Assembly: GCA_964345835.1 (NCBI GenBank)
Contig: CAYFSL010000014.1
Coordinates: 1 to 23,010, forward strand
Length of the DNA stretch: 23,010 bases
Direction of reading: 5' to 3'
Source of the DNA: JAAYEL01 sp964345835
GTDB taxonomy: Bacteria; Bacillota; Clostridia; Tissierellales; Peptoniphilaceae
The notes beneath the pieces are model-generated. The model worked only from the letters and a program-made list of their open reading frames with translations. It was not told the origin of the DNA and did not search any database. This document shows, in pieces, positions 22,141 to 23,010 of this stretch (positions are counted from its first letter, which is position 1; each line of letters starts with the position of its first letter). The translations under genes and the position numbers were made by a program.

Positions 22141-22817
22141 GAGATAATGATAGGCTTGTAATCAAACAAAATGAAAAAATGTCTAATCTAGCTAAAAAGA
22201 TGTTAGACAATAATTCAATCCCAGGGATTATAGGGTTTGAGGAAAAAAATGATTCATACATCTACGATATAAAAGGTCTAGTTAAAATAGGAGATAGGTC
22301 CGAGGACAAGATAACCTTAATAGATATAGAAAAAATATATAGGAAATTATACGAAATAAAAAAAGAACTCAATAATTACATGATTGACGAAGAATACCTA
22401 TCCCTTGATTTAAATCATATCTTTATTAATGATAAGGGGGATATCCACCTGCTCGCTTTATTTGATAGTAAGGATAAAGATATAAAACACTTGTTTAGGC
22501 AGATAATGGACAGCTGTCATATAGAATATAAAGATAATGCAAATACAATTTTAGATATTAATAATTACTTTAATAAGGAGGGGTATACACTGGAAGACTT
22601 ACTAGATAAATTTTTTACAAAGTCTATACAAAGCGAAAAAAATATAGTAGAATATAAAAAGAATGCAAAAAAGGAATCTATTAAACAAGATTCCAGTTTG
22701 CAGGAAAAGTACTTTAAAAAAATAAAGTCCTTTTTTATAAAAGATGATTCAGGTCAGAAGAAAAAGGATTATAAAGAGCGAAGTCTTAATATAAACTTTA
22801 GATTACCGAAAAAGTAA
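22137..22817 (+). CDS. DUF6382-like protein without FHA domain
   Basis: 226 aa, soluble, no signal peptide. Residues about 20-150 resemble the DUF6382 domain that precedes FHA domains in Gram-positive Tad-linked proteins: helix DIEKIYRKLYEIKKELNNYM, then EEYLSLDLNHIFINDKGDIH, then the helical end YTLEDLLDKFF. The C-terminal 60 residues are lysine-rich and have no FHA fold, so the phosphothreonine-binding half seems lost or was never there. The frame is open from TTG 22101, but ATG 22137 overlaps the previous stop by 4 nt and has AGAGG 7 nt upstream. Last gene of the pilus operon. The family call is from memory of the motif pattern and needs a profile search. Confidence 0.55.
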   Translation: MRDNDRLVIKQNEKMSNLAKKMLDNNSIPGIIGFEEKNDSYIYDIKGLVKIGDRSEDKITLIDIEKIYRKLYEIKKELNNYMIDEEYLSLDLNHIFINDKGDIHLLALFDSKDKDIKHLFRQIMDSCHIEYKDNANTILDINNYFNKEGYTLEDLLDKFFTKSIQSEKNIVEYKKNAKKESIKQDSSLQEKYFKKIKSFFIKDDSGQKKKDYKERSLNINFRLPKK

Positions 22818-22824
22818 AAAATAT

Positions 22825-22853
22825 TTGACAAGAAGGTAAAGTTGATGTAAGAT
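22825..22853 (+). promoter_or_regulatory. upstream promoter before the tRNA gene
   Basis: TTGACA (22825-22830) is followed after 17 nt by TAAGAT (22848-22853). It starts only 8 nt after the last pilus gene. The RNA would pass CTTTAC/GTAAAG, an inverted repeat around 22863-22889, and then the second promoter. Confidence 0.5.
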
Positions 22854-22907
22854 ATAAAAGTACTTTACGTCAAGGAGATACTAGTAAAGAAAAAATCAAA
22901 AAAATCC

Positions 22908-22936
22908 TTGACAAGCAAATTATATAGTGCTATACT
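22908..22936 (+). promoter_or_regulatory. strong promoter of the tRNA-Glu gene
   Basis: Consensus TTGACA (22908-22913), a 17-nt spacer and TATACT (22931-22936) with an extended TGC. Transcription would start near 22943, about 13 nt before the tRNA. Confidence 0.85.
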
Positions 22937-22955
22937 TAATTAGTCACTTGGTAAT

Positions 22956-23010
22956 GGCCCTATGGTCAAGCGGTTAAGACACCACCCTTTCACGGTGGTA
23001 TCCCGGGTTC
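22956..23010 (+). tRNA. tRNA-Glu (anticodon TTC), cut by the window end
   Basis: The acceptor 5' strand begins GGCCCTA. The D-arm TCAAGCGGTTAAGA follows. The anticodon stem CCACC (22982-22986) and GGTGG (22994-22998) encloses the loop CTTTCAC with anticodon TTC at 22989-22991. The T-arm begins CCCGGGTTC at the window edge; the 3' half is outside. Confidence 0.95.

Noticed and set aside
11228..22817. A type II secretion or competence (Com) operon
   Set aside because: The ATPase has TadA/CpaF motifs, there are two short T2SSF proteins, and a TadV-type peptidase and TadE-like proteins are present, which is the Tad pattern.
1..23010. CRISPR arrays, insertion sequences, phage or integrase genes
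   Set aside because: No regularly spaced repeats, transposase or recombinase frames, or attachment-site duplications at the tRNA-Glu were seen; the tRNA 3' end is outside the window, so integration there cannot be judged.

Overview
The window is AT-rich DNA from a low-GC Gram-positive anaerobe. Arg codons are mostly AGG/AGA, Shine-Dalgarno sites are strong AGGAGG types, and there is a Gram-positive Tad pilus locus with no secretin. Gene content and protein style suggest the Peptoniphilaceae/Tissierellia (Anaerococcus- or Peptoniphilus-like). This placement is inferred; no rRNA gene is present to confirm it. The sequence is a scaffold with two runs of exactly 100 N. Each run is flanked by the same short sequence on both sides (30 bp and 22 bp) and each interrupts one gene. 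Removing the Ns and one flank copy restores an open frame in both cases.

Layout. 1-870: tail of an unidentified upstream region, a hairpin, a maltose/galactoside O-acetyltransferase and a bidirectional terminator. 978-3734 (minus): a YtrA-type operon of GntR repressor, ABC ATPase and two paralogous membrane subunits, with a dyad operator in its promoter. 3989-4573 (plus): 5-formyltetrahydrofolate cyclo-ligase and its terminator. 4723-5367 (minus): a YitT-family membrane protein preceded by a leader of about 290 nt that contains an attenuator-like terminator, alternative stems, a tiny upstream ORF and a hairpin over the ribosome binding site. 5663-5914: divergent promoters around a 34-bp palindrome, a possible 42-codon ORF, and a second dyad in front of a small membrane protein (5915-6238). 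6428-8553 (plus): a truncated tenA remnant, thiD and an MFS transporter, ending in a strong terminator. 8762-10998 (minus): ApbE flavin transferase followed by two flavodoxin-fold FMN reductase-like proteins.

11228-22817 (plus) is one long operon of twelve tightly spaced or overlapping genes for a Tad (Flp) type IV pilus system. The order is TadZ-like, TadA ATPase, TadB, TadC, a Flp-like pilin, a TadE-like pseudopilin, a 1005-residue DUF5702-type TadG-like protein, a lipoprotein, a second TadE-like pseudopilin, the TadV/CpaA prepilin peptidase, a membrane-anchored TPR/WG-repeat protein (rejoined across the gap) and a DUF6382-like protein. TadA would power TadB/TadC, the peptidase would mature the pilin-like proteins, and the lipoprotein, TPR/WG and DUF6382-like proteins are likely accessory parts. 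A tRNA-Glu(TTC) with a near-consensus promoter begins at 22956 and is cut by the window end.

The observations most worth following are the two assembly-split genes, the YitT leader and its divergent promoter, the tenA remnant fused to the thiD ribosome binding site, and the unusual parts of the Tad locus.
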